From Tritrichomonas musculus (lineage: Eukaryota > Parabasalia > Tritrichomonadida > Tritrichomonadidae), in contig JAPFFF010000008.1 of assembly GCA_039105265.1 (NCBI GenBank), forward strand, positions 434,001 through 498,000: a stretch of DNA of 64,000 nucleotides, in the 5' to 3' direction. The translations under genes and the position numbers were made by a program. Under the pieces are notes generated by a model, which had not been told where the DNA came from, did no database searches, and saw only the letters and a program-made list of their open reading frames with translations. Below, one piece after another: positions 21,355 through 32,566 of this stretch. Position 1 is the first letter of the stretch, and the number at the start of each line of letters is the position of its first letter.

Positions 21355-24300
21355 ATGTTATCTCAAAATAGCGATGTTGATCTCGCACAATATCATTTAC
21401 TTTTTAAGATCGGTGAAGGGGGCTTCAGTAAAGTTTATAGAATTTATGATGAGAAAAATAAAAAATATTATGCTGCTAAAATATGCTTATTTGCTGTTGA
21501 AGAAGAAACACAAGAAAGCCCAGAAACCCGTTCATTATTCCGAGAAGTTAATCTAATGTCTTTATTAAATCACCCTACCATCATTAAATTAATTGGATAT
21601 TCTCCGAATGATTTTGATGGTGATCCTTTCCCAACTATTATCACAGAATATGCATCCAGCGGCTCACTTCGAAACCTCATTGAAATGGAAAAATCAGGAC
21701 TTTTGCCACACTAATGGGATGAAACTAAAAAATTGATCAATATCTATGGAATTGCAGCTGGAATGTCTTATTTACACTCGCATGATGTAATCCACCGAGA
21801 TTTAAAACCAGAAAACATTTTAATGGACGACTTTTTGCACCCAAAAATTTCCGATTTTGGTTTATCGAAAGTATTTGACTTTCTTTCATATTCGATGAAT
21901 TTTCAGTCGCAAAGTGGATTCAAAGGTACTTGTATGTACACGTCTCCAGAAGCTTTTGATGAGAATTATTCTAAAGCCAGCGACGTTTATGCCTTTTCTT
22001 TTATTGTCTATGAGTTAATCACACTTGAAATGCCAATGTCAAAAATGAAATTCCAGGAAATCATCAGAAATGTCATCAATGGTTATCGTCCTGAAATACC
22101 TCCTGATGTTCCTAATGTTTACAGAGAAATGATTGAACGTTGCTGGTCACAACAACCAGAAAAACGTCCTTCTTTCGATGAAATTGTTGAGGACTTAAAA
22201 ACAAATCCCGATTTTATGACAAACTCGATTGATGAGTCAGAATTTTATGATTATGTTGACTACATCAAAAGCGCTGTGAGTTCATTCGACAAGTCTCAGC
22301 AAATGTTCCATTTTGATGATTTTATTAAAGCTCATGGAAGAAATAAAAGTATTCAAAAGGTGAAAATTATGGAAATAAAGGATCAAATTGACCTTATCAA
22401 TGTAAAAAGCAGTTCATATCAAGATAAAGCTCCATCAAATGAAAATACAGAAGTGGACGTACCTGATCTAAATCATGGTGAAGCAGATGATAAAAGTTCG
22501 ATTAAAGATGAAAAAGAACGTTCAAGTAACGAAAGTAAATATCATACAATGCAAGAAGACAAATCTCCAAGAATAATAGAAAATAATCATGAACAAAAAG
22601 AAGAAGTTAACGAGAAAGTTCATGAAGAAGCTAACGAGAAAGTTCATGAAGAAGCTAACGAGAAAGTTCATAAGGAAGTTGTAGAAGAAATTCATAAGGA
22701 AGTTGCAGAAGAAGTTCATGAAGAAAAACAAAGAGAGTTTTTATTATTTTTGTCAGAATTTAATGATCTTAGTACAGAAAACAAAAATCTTGTTCTAAAA
22801 GCAAAGAATGATAACGAAAGCCAATTTCTTGTTGGGAAATATTTAATTGATGGTTCAAATGGCTTTCCTCAGAATATTTCATATGGAAAGCAATATATTG
22901 ACAAATCATTTTCAGATGGCTGCTTGGATGCTATTGTTTATAGAATTAGAATGATTCTCAAAGGAAAACTTATTGAATTCGATTTACAAGAAGCTAAAAG
23001 GCTACTTAAAAAAGTACAAGAATGCAATGATCCGCGTCTTCCTTTCCTGTTTGGAAAAATTCTTTTAAAAGAAGATCAATTCAAAAATGCACTGGATATC
23101 TTCAAGCAAGGTGCCTCAGGAAAAAATAGTGAATGCATGTATGAATATGCCAAAATGCTTTTCTTAGGCAAAGGTACAAAAAGAGATGTCAAAGAATCTA
23201 TCAAATATTTTAATATATCAAAAGAGCAAAATTTCAAAAAAAGTGAACTTTTTTCTGCTTGCTTATCAAGAACTAAGCAAAATTAAAAAATTTGATAAAC
23301 TCCCTGCAGATACTCAACTTATTTTTATTTCTAATTCAATTAAGAAAATCGATGAAACAAAAAAGTCAAAAATTGGTTATATTTTTGATCAAATTGAAAT
23401 CAAATACATCAAGACAGAAATGCTATTTTTCAACAAATCTCTAAATAATTCTAATTTCCATAAAGTCCTGAAAAATTATAAAGACATCACGATAGATATT
23501 CAATATCCATCAGAATCATTTGAATCGATTATTTCTTTGGTTACAAAAATTCAGAACAAGATCATCAAACATATTAAAATTTCAATTATTTTTTCATCAA
23601 TCGATCATTTAAGAAGAATTCGTCAATACAAAGAAATAAATAGAATATACAGTTATTCGTTTGGTTCATCAATTGATACCATCCCTAAAGAAATATTTAA
23701 TAATTTTATTTCACTGCCACAAATGAGAACGATTATTTCTCCCTCAGTAATAAAAATTGATAAATATGTTTTTTTTTTCTTAAAATCACTTGTAGAAATA
23801 TCGATACCTTCTTCAGTAACAAAAATTGGAAATTGTGCTTTTGCACAATGTTCATCATTGGCACAAGTGACAATTCCTTCTTCAATAATTAAAATCGGTG
23901 ATTCTGCTTTTGATAATTGCACTTCCCTCTCCAAAGTATCACTTCCTTGCTATATACGAAAAATAGGTGATTCAATATTCAATGAATGTTCTAAATTGAC
24001 AGAAATTGAAATTAGAAAAAGTGTAAATCAAGACTTTGCTGGCATATATTGTGACCGAGATTATTATCCTAAACTTGATTATTTTCAGATGCAATTTCTT
24101 ATTTCAAAATCAACTGCCGAAAGTAGCAATTATGATGTTCTTCTTTTTTCACGATATGACGCAAAGGAAATTTCTATTCCATCGTTCATCAAAGAAATTG
24201 GTTATTCTGCTTTTGAAAGTCATAAAATAACAAAAATAACAATACCTTCTTCAGTAACAAAAATTTGTGTTTCTGCCTTCAAATATTGTACTTCACTTAA

Positions 24301-25204
24301 AGAAATATTTATTCCTTGTTCCGTTACTGTAATTGATTACTATTGTTTTGAAAATTGTTATTCTCTTGCAAAAATATCATTTGAGTCTCCTTCTTCTTTA
24401 AAAACAATCGGGAATTCTGCTTTCAATGGCTGTTCATCACTGATTCAACTATCGATTCCTTCTTCTGTAACTAATATTGGGGACTCTGCTTTTCGTGGAT
24501 GCACATCACTCGAAGAGATAACATTTCATTCTTTTGTTGCAATAATTGGAAATGGTATTTTATCAAAATGCTTCAAGTTAAACAAAATAAATATTTTGAA
24601 TGTGGAAAATAAATCGAACCTTAGTTACATTGATGACAAGTTTCTTATATGGAAATCAGCAGAATTAAGCAATTGCAATGTTCTTATTTTTTCACAACCA
24701 AATATTGAGAATTTAACACTTTCATCGTTCATTCATCATATTAGCGATTCGGTTTTCGCATATTATACTTCATTAACGCAAATTACAATTCCTTCTTCTG
24801 TAACAAAAATAGGACGGAGGGCTTTTGATGGTTGTAAATCATTGAAACAAGTAAAATTTGAAACACCGTCATCTATAACAAAAATTGAGTTTTCTACTTT
24901 TAGTAATTGTACTTCACTGGCTCAAATTGAAATTCCTTCATCTGTGAAAATAATTAAAGGTAAATCTTTCGAGCATTGTGAATCGTTGAAACAAATATCT
25001 ATTCCTTCTTCTGTTGTTGAAATTGAAAATGAAGTTTTCATTTATTGTAAGTCATTGGAACAGATATCTATTCCTTCTTCTGTTGTTGAAATTGGATATA
25101 GTTCTTTTTATCAGTGCACATCGTTGAAACAAATAACAATTCCTGCTCCTTTAAAGGCAAAATTTTCTGCATTTGAATCGAATGTGAAGATAATCACAAT
25201 TTGA
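21355..25204 (+). pseudogene. broken TKL kinase - Sel1-like - BspA LRR gene
   Basis: A kinase domain starts at once: glycine loop GEGGFSKV, AAKI lysine, HRDLKPEN near codon 148, ISDFGLSK and TSPEA. A charged linker follows, with EKVHEEAN-type repeats near 22600-22730. Sel1-like helices lie at about 22790-23260, then a segment containing FDKLP, then many BspA-type LRRs (IPSSVTKIG...AF..C.SL) to the end. Two lesions break it. An in-frame TAA at 21712-21714 lies between kinase subdomains V and VI, where relatives have an ordinary residue before W-D-E-T. A frameshift lies in 23186-23286, next to an A7 run near 23235. All catalytic motifs survive, so it broke recently, is read by recoding, or contains assembly errors. 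The intact gene at 28119 has the same overall plan. Confidence 0.75.
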
Positions 25205-28118
25205 TTGCTGTTCCAGAGATTTCATCATTTTCATTAAAATAGCATCAAAGAAAATGATCCTCCTTTTTTTTTTTTTTTTTTTTATATTATTATTATTAAA
25301 GTGCGTCCACAATTAAGAAAGTATTTTTTGAATAAGCTCATAGAAATATTGAATGAGTTTTCACAATTTTAACTTTCCTAATTATTCAAAAAGTCAGATG
25401 AAAATATATTTTATCGAACCAATGTCAGATTAAAAATCTAACATTTCTAATTACAGCAAGTTCTATAAAATATTAATGGAATTTGATAGTCAGTCATAAT
25501 CTTTACTTTTTCATTAACGTAACATTTTAACGTAACTTTTTTATTAACTCAAAAGTTTTGATTTAAATCAATTATTTATGTTTAAAACAATATTTTTATT
25601 AATATGGTTCCAATTTTTTTTGAAGAAAATGAGAATGAGATACCTGTTTTTCTAAAAGAATCTGGGTTTTATAAAAGGTAACTGCATTCCTATTTGTATG
25701 ATAATTTTATTTTCCTCAATTATAAATTTTAATATGTATTTAAAAATATATTTTAGGATTTTAATTAGGTATTTCCAAGATATTTATATTTTTTATATTT
25801 GAGATGTTTACAATAATTCTATATTGAAAAAAATGGAATATAAGAATCAAAATATCCAAAAAAAATTTAGCAAACAGATAATAAAAATAAATCAAATTAA
25901 AAAAGAAAAGAATTTTAATTCTGAAATATTAGTTAATTTAATAAATAAATAAAATAATAAATGATTTTTTTTTTTTAATTCTCCCTTTATCTCATAATAT
26001 TCTAATCTTCATTTTTTGTCTCCTCATAATTATATTTTATAGACTTAATTAAGAGGTTGATCAGGATGAACTTGATCATTCAACATCATTTTTAAGTAGA
26101 TCTTTGTGATTTTTGAGATTAAATACCAATTCCTCATTATAATTCTGTTTATATATAAAAATAATTCACATAGTTATAATTCATTTAATTTTTATTGGAA
26201 AAAATTATTTTTTTCATCGGGAAAAAGATTTTAAATATATATTTCCCTCTTATTCAAATTTTGAAAGATTAATAATTATTGACCTATAACCATTTTTATT
26301 TTCACCATAAAGTTATAAAATTTTAATTTATTTTTCGAAAAATTTTCACATTTAAATTGAGATAAAATTTTTCGAAAAAAGTTCCATTTTTGAATGTTAG
26401 TATTCAAATAGTATTCAAATAGAAAATTGAATGAAAAATTTCGAAAAAGTTCCATTTTTTTATCTATCTATTTTTCTTAACTTGATCGTCGATCGACGCC
26501 TATTTTTTTGGGGCACTTTACTTTTGTTTTATATTTGGTCAAATGGAGAAATATATTTCTTCATTTGATTCAAGAGGAGTGAAGAAATTGAAATCTATTA
26601 TCAAACACAATATTGATTGTAGTATATATAGAAATAACTTTTGTTAAATGATATTTCTTGTTAATGAATAATTATTTTGCATATATGATTTAGTGATGAT
26701 ATTGATCATAAACAATAAAAAAACTGTAAACATTTATTGCAAAAATACGATTAAAATAAACCATCTAAAATATATTAAAAAAATATAACAACACTGGTGT
26801 ATTTTTATATAGGAAAAACTTAGAGAAAATATAGGGAAAACGACGATATTAATAAGAATTTTATTATTATTGATTAAATATTGAAATTTTTCTTTTAAAA
26901 GGCTATCATAAGAATTTTTACACCAATTCTTTTCTAAATTTACGATGTTTCTAAAGGAAAAATATTGGAAAAAAAAGTATTTCGAATTGGAAAAATATTG
27001 GGAAAATAGTATTTCGACTTAGTCGATCAAATTAAAGTCAAAATAATTACTATATCTCCGAATTCTAGGAATACTAGAATTATATATCAAAAAATAAAAG
27101 GTTATATCTTGAAAAATTAAAAGATAAATTTATTTTTATGACGATTTATTTTCAAATAGAATTATTAAAAATCTTCACAAATAGTGACATTAAATAGCTA
27201 AGAAATTTTACTAGTCTTCAGAAAACCTAATCCCATTTTCAATAGAATTGATTAATCAGTATAATTCTTATTTTCTTTTATACTTTATAGAAAATGGGAA
27301 AAAAAAAAAGAAATTTATATTATTAACTGAAACTACTGTTCTTTACATAATTGGAGTTTTTTTGTATATCCAAAAAGAAATTTTTATTAATAAATATACA
27401 ATATTAAGTAAAAATGACAATTAACTGAAAGGATAAACAATTGTAAAACCTTTTTCTTTTTCCTTTTTTTTTTTTTTTTTTTTTTTTTATTGTTGTTGTT
27501 GGTATAAAGTATATCATTTTTTATAGAAATCTCATTTAAAAATTATGAATCATTTTGATTGATTTTAAAATGACTATGGCCATAAAAGAATGAACAAACA
27601 AGAATTCAATGTTTTTCGCCACAATAATATGATTATTTATTTTTATTAATCAAATATATAAGGAAATATAGATTTTGATCAAAGTATTGGTAATTTTATG
27701 AAATCATGAAATGATATTCTTTTTGATCATATCAATATTTAAATACATTAATTATGAATATGTGGGTAACATCATTTTAATCTGAAATAAATTTAAGAAA
27801 ATATGATTAATTCGGTATCTCTTTTTTATAAATGTATGGGAAATAGTACTTTTTTAATTGTCTTTTGAATAAAAAAGTTTTTATAAACCATTTTTTTCAA
27901 TTATTGAATTAAACATTGAATTACAAATCAAATAAGTTATTAAAAAGTAATGCTTTTATGAAGATTTTTGATCGTCAAGTTTACTTTTTAAACTCTATTG
28001 TATTTATAAACGAATGGAAGATCCGATTAAAAAATTATTTTTGTCTAATAAAATAAGAACATTAAATTTATTGTTTTTTTTTTTAATTGAAAATATTTTG
28101 GTTTTCATTTGAAAAGTT
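25205..28118. other. AT-rich non-coding stretch
   Basis: No supported gene was found in 2.9 kb. It holds long T runs near 25267-25285 and 27467-27489 (the latter followed by TTG repeats), a 12-bp perfect palindrome CGTCGATCGACG near 26489, and a small direct repeat around AAAGTTCCATTTTT at 26380-26460. A 25-codon frame at 25602 looks weakly protein-like but is too short to call. Confidence 0.5.
28105..28110 (+). promoter_or_regulatory. initiator-like TCATTT
   Basis: TCATTT fits the trichomonad initiator consensus TCA+1Y(T/A). Its A lies 12 bases before the ATG at 28119, a typical short leader. Further TCATTT copies at 28151 and 28156 sit before the in-frame ATG at 28179, so two start choices are possible. 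Confidence 0.45.
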
Positions 28119-31100
28119 ATGGGCAGTTATCTTTTATATATAAAAGAGGATCATTTCATTTATACAAAAGAGGATAAAATGGAACAAAGAGAAGCCTCTT
28201 TTAGGTATAAGAAATTCATCGTCGATGTCAAAAACTACAGACTTATTAAAGAACTTAACTCTGGAGGTTTTGGTTCAGTTTGTTCAGTTGAAAATCTCGA
28301 AACAGGTGAATACTGTGCAGCAAAGGTTTTAGATACCCACAAAGATCCAATGCAATACAAAAGAATGATCAATCGAGAAATAGGAATCATGATTCGATGC
28401 CAACATCCAACAATTATAAAATTTATGGGTTACTCTTTGCATGATTTTGACGCCAAAAACAATGTTATGATATTCATGGAACTTGCAAAAAAAGGTTCTC
28501 TTGCAGAGCTTCTTCAAAAAGTTCAAAATGGCCTGGTTGAAGATATTTATGATAATACTACTCGTCAAATCATTCTTGTTGGTGTAGCAAGAGGAATGAT
28601 GTTTCTCCATCAGAACCAAATTATTCACAGAGATTTAAAGCCAGGAAACATCTTACTCGATGAAGATTTTCATCCACATATTACTGATTTTGGACTCTCA
28701 AAAATGAACGATAGCATGAAATCAGTAAGCCAATCACAAAGTTGCGGAACATCGATGTACATGGCACCAGAAGTTATTGAAGGTGACAAATACAACGGAA
28801 AAGCTGATGTTTATGCCTTCGGAATTTTAATGTACGAAGTTGTTACTGATTCTTCTCCCTACCCACAATTAATTAATGGAAGAATGTCGGCATTCCAATT
28901 CAATAACAAAATTGTTAATGAAGATTTTAGACCAAAGTTCACTTCTCCTATAAAAAAGACCATTAAAAAGCTTATTGAGCGTTGCTGGGCAAGAGATCCT
29001 CATGAAAGGCCGACCTTTGAAGAAATTTTCAAAAAATTAGCATATAATATTGAAGATGCATTTGAAGATATTTATGATTACCAAGATGAAGAAGCAGACG
29101 GTGAATCAAAAGTTGAAGAAGAAGATAATACGTACTATCTTGAAGATGTAGATGTCGATGAAGTTATTAGTTATGCTGATGATATTGCCAAAGAAAATGC
29201 TGGAGCAGATGCGGAACTTATTTCCAAAGTTGAAAAGTTACTTAAGCCAATAAAAGAAGAAAATGAAAAAATGAAGATTCAATTAGAAAAATTCCAAAAA
29301 GAAAATGAGCAGCTTAAAAAAGAAATTGAAGAAGCCAATGAAAAAATTGAGAAAGTTTCAGAAAAGAAGGAAGAAGAAGAAGAAGAAAATGAATTAGAAG
29401 AAAGATTAGCAAGATCAATCCAAAAAATCTCGAAAGATGTTGAAGAAAGAGACAAAGAAATACGGCAAGACCTTAGCCAGTCAATAAAAGACCTCAAAGA
29501 TTCGTTCAAAGATGATCTTGAAGAAGTTACAGACGACAAAGATAAGCTAGAAGAGAAGATTGAAGAAATGAACAAAGCTATTGAAAAGCTCAAGAAAGAG
29601 AACGAAAAGATTAAGAAAGAAAATGAAAGTAATAAACAAGCCTATGAAGAAATGAAAGAAAAAGTTTCCAAATTAGAAAAAGGCATCATAATCCAAAGTA
29701 CAGCAAATGCTTCTCAATCTAGAAGCGATTCCCAAAATAAGAAAGAAAAAGAAGTCAGCTCAAACCAGCAACAACAACAACAAGAACAAGAACCGCCCAA
29801 ATCTAAAAATGACAAACAACAAGAGCCGCCTAAATCTAAAAATGATAAGCAACAAGAGCCACCGCAATCAAAGAAGCAAGTTCCAAAGGTAGATATAAGC
29901 CAACAACAACAGCAGCAGCAACAACAACAACAACAGAAAGAAACACCAAGAAATGATAGCCAAGATGTTAGTGAAAGCAAAGAAGAACCAGAAAATAGTG
30001 AAAAAATTTCAGCAAGAGATTCTAATCAAATGTCCAAAAGTGGCAGAAAGTTGTTTGGCCGAAGAAAGAGCAAGAAAAGTGATGCACCTTTAATTGTTGA
30101 TCCAATTGATGCTGAAACCATCACCATTACTGAATTCAACAAGCTTCCTCTTCAGTATCAGCAGACAACGATAGCGGAGCTCATAACAAAAGTAACAAAC
30201 AAGAAGGTCATTTCTTTCTTCAATAAAATAAACGGCTTCCTTAGCTATTTGATTCCATATAATCAAAACAACCCGGCCAATCCATGCTTTGAAATTGCCA
30301 TGCACAGCAAGATTGAAATATTGAGCCAAATCAAAGGAGAACATCAAGTCCGTCTCCTTGGATCCGGAACAGAAGTTTTGATTCGCAGTGATTCATTCAA
30401 TTGGCCTGATTTCACCAATCATTTGACCAAATTCTCTGATGCCTCAATTGAAATCAACTATCCTTCATCGAGATTCAAGGCTGCTTATGAAACCGTCTCT
30501 TATCTCCAAAGCCAGCATAAAGAGAACACTAAGATTGCGATCTTCGTCTCCAAGAATGATCTCAAATTCAAAGGAGACACGGCAATCACGACGGTTAAGC
30601 TTGATTCATCAGTGACATCGATTGAAGGCGACAGAACAAAAGGTGGCTCTTTTGAAGATTGTTCAACGTTAGCCAATGTATTCATTCCGAATTCAATCAC
30701 AAAAATTGAAGAGAATGCATTCTTACGTTGCACGTCATTGTCGTATGTCATCTTCGAAGATTTGTCCAATCTCGCTTCAATTGGATACTGTGCTTTCTGT
30801 CGCTGTGTGTCATTGAAGCAAATTAACCTTCCTCCTTCTTTGAAGCGAATTGGTACTTACGCATTCAGCCAATGTGAATCATTGAAAGAAGTTGTCATTC
30901 CTTTATCGGTTCAAATTATCAAGCCTTATGCCTTCTCTGGATGCAAGAAGCTCACTTCAGTGACAATTCCACAATCAGTTACAACGATTGGCGAGTATGC
31001 ATTCGATGGTTGTTCCTCTTTGAAGAGCGTCACTATTCCGGCATCGGTCCAGACACTTGGTGAATTTGCATTTAGAGGATGCTCATCATTGAAAGAAGCT

Positions 31101-31562
31101 TCTCTTTCTGTCTCTTCTTCTTCTGATTCTAATGATGAAAATAAGGCCGCTCCTGTTCTGGCTGCAATTAATGAGTCTACTTTCAAGGGCTGTTCTTCAT
31201 TGGTGCAAATAGTAATACCTGCAAGCGTGAAGAAAGTTGGCAATGAAGCATTTGCTGACTGTTCTTCATTGAAGCAAGTTACACTTTCTCCTTGCTTGAC
31301 TTCTATTGCTGAATCAACGTTCTCCAAGTGCACTTCGATGCAGCAGATTACTATTCCTTCCTCAGTAACAATTATCGAAACAAACGCTTTCAACGGTTGC
31401 ACAGCTCTCAAGCAAGTGGCTTTCCCTTCATACTTGAAGACAATCTCTTCCTCTGCTTTCGCTGGCTGCTCATCTCTCGAACTCGTTTTAATGCCAAAGT
31501 CCGTCAAAAATATTGCTAATGATGCCTTCCCTAAAAACACAAAAGTTATCAAGAACAAATGA
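28119..31562 (+). CDS. TKL-type protein kinase fused to coiled coil and BspA-type LRRs
   Basis: The product is 1147 residues. A full kinase domain spans about 36-300: glycine loop NSGGFGSV, AAKVL lysine, HRDLKPGNILLD, ITDFGLSK, MAPEV and a C-lobe RCWARDPHERPTF. A long acidic/lysine coiled coil spans about 385-530. A low-complexity region with PPKSKNDKQQE repeats and a glutamine tract lies near 594-606. A segment with ITEFNKLP...INYPS follows at about 664-815, shared with the broken gene at 21355. BspA LRRs (IPSSVTIIETNAFNGCTALK type) run from about 825 to the end. The kinase should be active on Ser/Thr. BspA repeats are usually extracellular in bacteria, but no signal or membrane helix is visible, so a cytoplasmic sensor or scaffold is inferred. 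The in-frame ATG at 28179 is an alternative start that leaves the kinase whole. Confidence 0.85.
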   Translation: MGSYLLYIKEDHFIYTKEDKMEQREASFRYKKFIVDVKNYRLIKELNSGGFGSVCSVENLETGEYCAAKVLDTHKDPMQYKRMINREIGIMIRCQHPTIIKFMGYSLHDFDAKNNVMIFMELAKKGSLAELLQKVQNGLVEDIYDNTTRQIILVGVARGMMFLHQNQIIHRDLKPGNILLDEDFHPHITDFGLSKMNDSMKSVSQSQSCGTSMYMAPEVIEGDKYNGKADVYAFGILMYEVVTDSSPYPQLINGRMSAFQFNNKIVNEDFRPKFTSPIKKTIKKLIERCWARDPHERPTFEEIFKKLAYNIEDAFEDIYDYQDEEADGESKVEEEDNTYYLEDVDVDEVISYADDIAKENAGADAELISKVEKLLKPIKEENEKMKIQLEKFQKENEQLKKEIEEANEKIEKVSEKKEEEEEENELEERLARSIQKISKDVEERDKEIRQDLSQSIKDLKDSFKDDLEEVTDDKDKLEEKIEEMNKAIEKLKKENEKIKKENESNKQAYEEMKEKVSKLEKGIIIQSTANASQSRSDSQNKKEKEVSSNQQQQQQEQEPPKSKNDKQQEPPKSKNDKQQEPPQSKKQVPKVDISQQQQQQQQQQQQKETPRNDSQDVSESKEEPENSEKISARDSNQMSKSGRKLFGRRKSKKSDAPLIVDPIDAETITITEFNKLPLQYQQTTIAELITKVTNKKVISFFNKINGFLSYLIPYNQNNPANPCFEIAMHSKIEILSQIKGEHQVRLLGSGTEVLIRSDSFNWPDFTNHLTKFSDASIEINYPSSRFKAAYETVSYLQSQHKENTKIAIFVSKNDLKFKGDTAITTVKLDSSVTSIEGDRTKGGSFEDCSTLANVFIPNSITKIEENAFLRCTSLSYVIFEDLSNLASIGYCAFCRCVSLKQINLPPSLKRIGTYAFSQCESLKEVVIPLSVQIIKPYAFSGCKKLTSVTIPQSVTTIGEYAFDGCSSLKSVTIPASVQTLGEFAFRGCSSLKEASLSVSSSSDSNDENKAAPVLAAINESTFKGCSSLVQIVIPASVKKVGNEAFADCSSLKQVTLSPCLTSIAESTFSKCTSMQQITIPSSVTIIETNAFNGCTALKQVAFPSYLKTISSSAFAGCSSLELVLMPKSVKNIANDAFPKNTKVIKNK

Positions 31563-31782
31563 AAATGACGGTGGGAAAAAAAAATTATTTATTTATATTT
31601 ACTAAAAAAATTGCCTTCAAATTTGTTTTTTTATCATTTTTGTTTTTGACAAAATTGAATAGATAAACCTATCAAAAAGTTTCCTTTTTCAATGAATTTT
31701 AAAAAAAATTCTAGAAAAAAATCAAAGCATCGTCAAAATTGGGTTTGATTAGATGTATAATTTTTTTGAACCTTTTAAACTA

Positions 31783-32087
31783 TAGTCTAGAGTAAAACCC
31801 CCCTACCAAATGGAAAACCCCCCTACCAAATCTCTATATAAAAGAGTTATAATCATAATATCATATATACATATAGATAAAATGTTCATTTGATAAAATA
31901 ATTATTATTATTTAAAAAATGTTTATTTTATATTTAGATATTAGTATTTAAAAATGCAATCTATTCAATTTTTTTATCGAAAAATTGAATAGAAAATGGT
32001 AGGTGGGTTTTCCACCAACGTACTTTTTGCCACAATTAAAGGCCAAAAATAGGTGAATAAAAATGGTAGGGGTTTTCCAGTTGACTA
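31783..32087. mobile_element. 305-bp MITE with doubled C-rich terminal motifs
   Basis: The ends match in inverse orientation: TAGTC followed by AAAACCCCCCTACCA on the left, and the inverse of TAGTC followed by AAAACCCCTACCA on the right. A TA lies on both sides (31781-31782 and 32088-32089), as in Tc1/mariner-type insertions. Each end carries the C-rich block twice: directly repeated on the left, and as GGTAGGTGGGTTTTCC plus GGTAGGGGTTTTCC on the right. The interior is AT-rich and non-coding. Doubled subterminal blocks could be transposase binding sites. Confidence 0.65.
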
Positions 32088-32152
32088 TAAGTTTTTTATT
32101 TTGTCTTTACTTTTGTCCTCTCAAAATTGAATAGAATCCAAATAATAGGTTT

Positions 32153-32247
32153 AGTTATAAAAGCATTATTATTTTCTTTAACCAACAAGATATAGCAGGC
32201 GAAGGCTCCTAAAGCTATTTATAATGTATTTTACTTGATTAAATAAC
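32153..32247 (+). repeat. dispersed repeat, copy B
   Basis: This is the second copy of the block at 2776-2900. The right-hand 60 bases align without gaps. It lacks about 30 bases of the hairpin-rich left part found in copy A. Confidence 0.5.
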
Positions 32248-32566
32248 TTTTTTATGTTTTTATTATATCCAATAATCTCATTAATTAAATAATATACTAG
32301 AGTAAAAAAAAAAAAAATCATAATTTTATGATGTTTGCTGGCTTAAAACCAATAAAAAATCTTGTTATTCGTTATGGGTTTTGTAATATTCTATTATATT
32401 TCTTAAAATTTCACAGACTTCATGACAAAAAAAGTGATTTAATTTGTATTTATTAATAAAATAACAAATGTAATATAAATATACCTTAGATTGTCTTATA
32501 AATAAGAGGATACGATCTGATTTAAAAGAAAATCTATACGTTTATAATTATTTTTATTTAATAATT

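Larger units (their letters stand above)
31563..32566. other. intergenic stretch with a MITE and a dispersed repeat
   Basis: No gene was found. The interval holds the TA-flanked MITE at 31783-32087 and dispersed repeat copy B at 32153-32247. The rest is AT-rich, with short A and T runs. Confidence 0.6.

Noticed and set aside
25602-25679. 25-codon frame MVPIFFEENENEIPVFLKES and five more residues
   Set aside because: Protein-like but too short, with no downstream exon signal or family.
26486-26500. Perfect 12-bp palindrome CGTCGATCGACG
   Set aside because: A short palindrome of this kind has no second copy or context here, so it is likely chance.
30926-31558. 210-codon minus-strand frame
   Set aside because: It is antisense to the BspA repeats; the repeated codon pattern keeps the opposite frame open.
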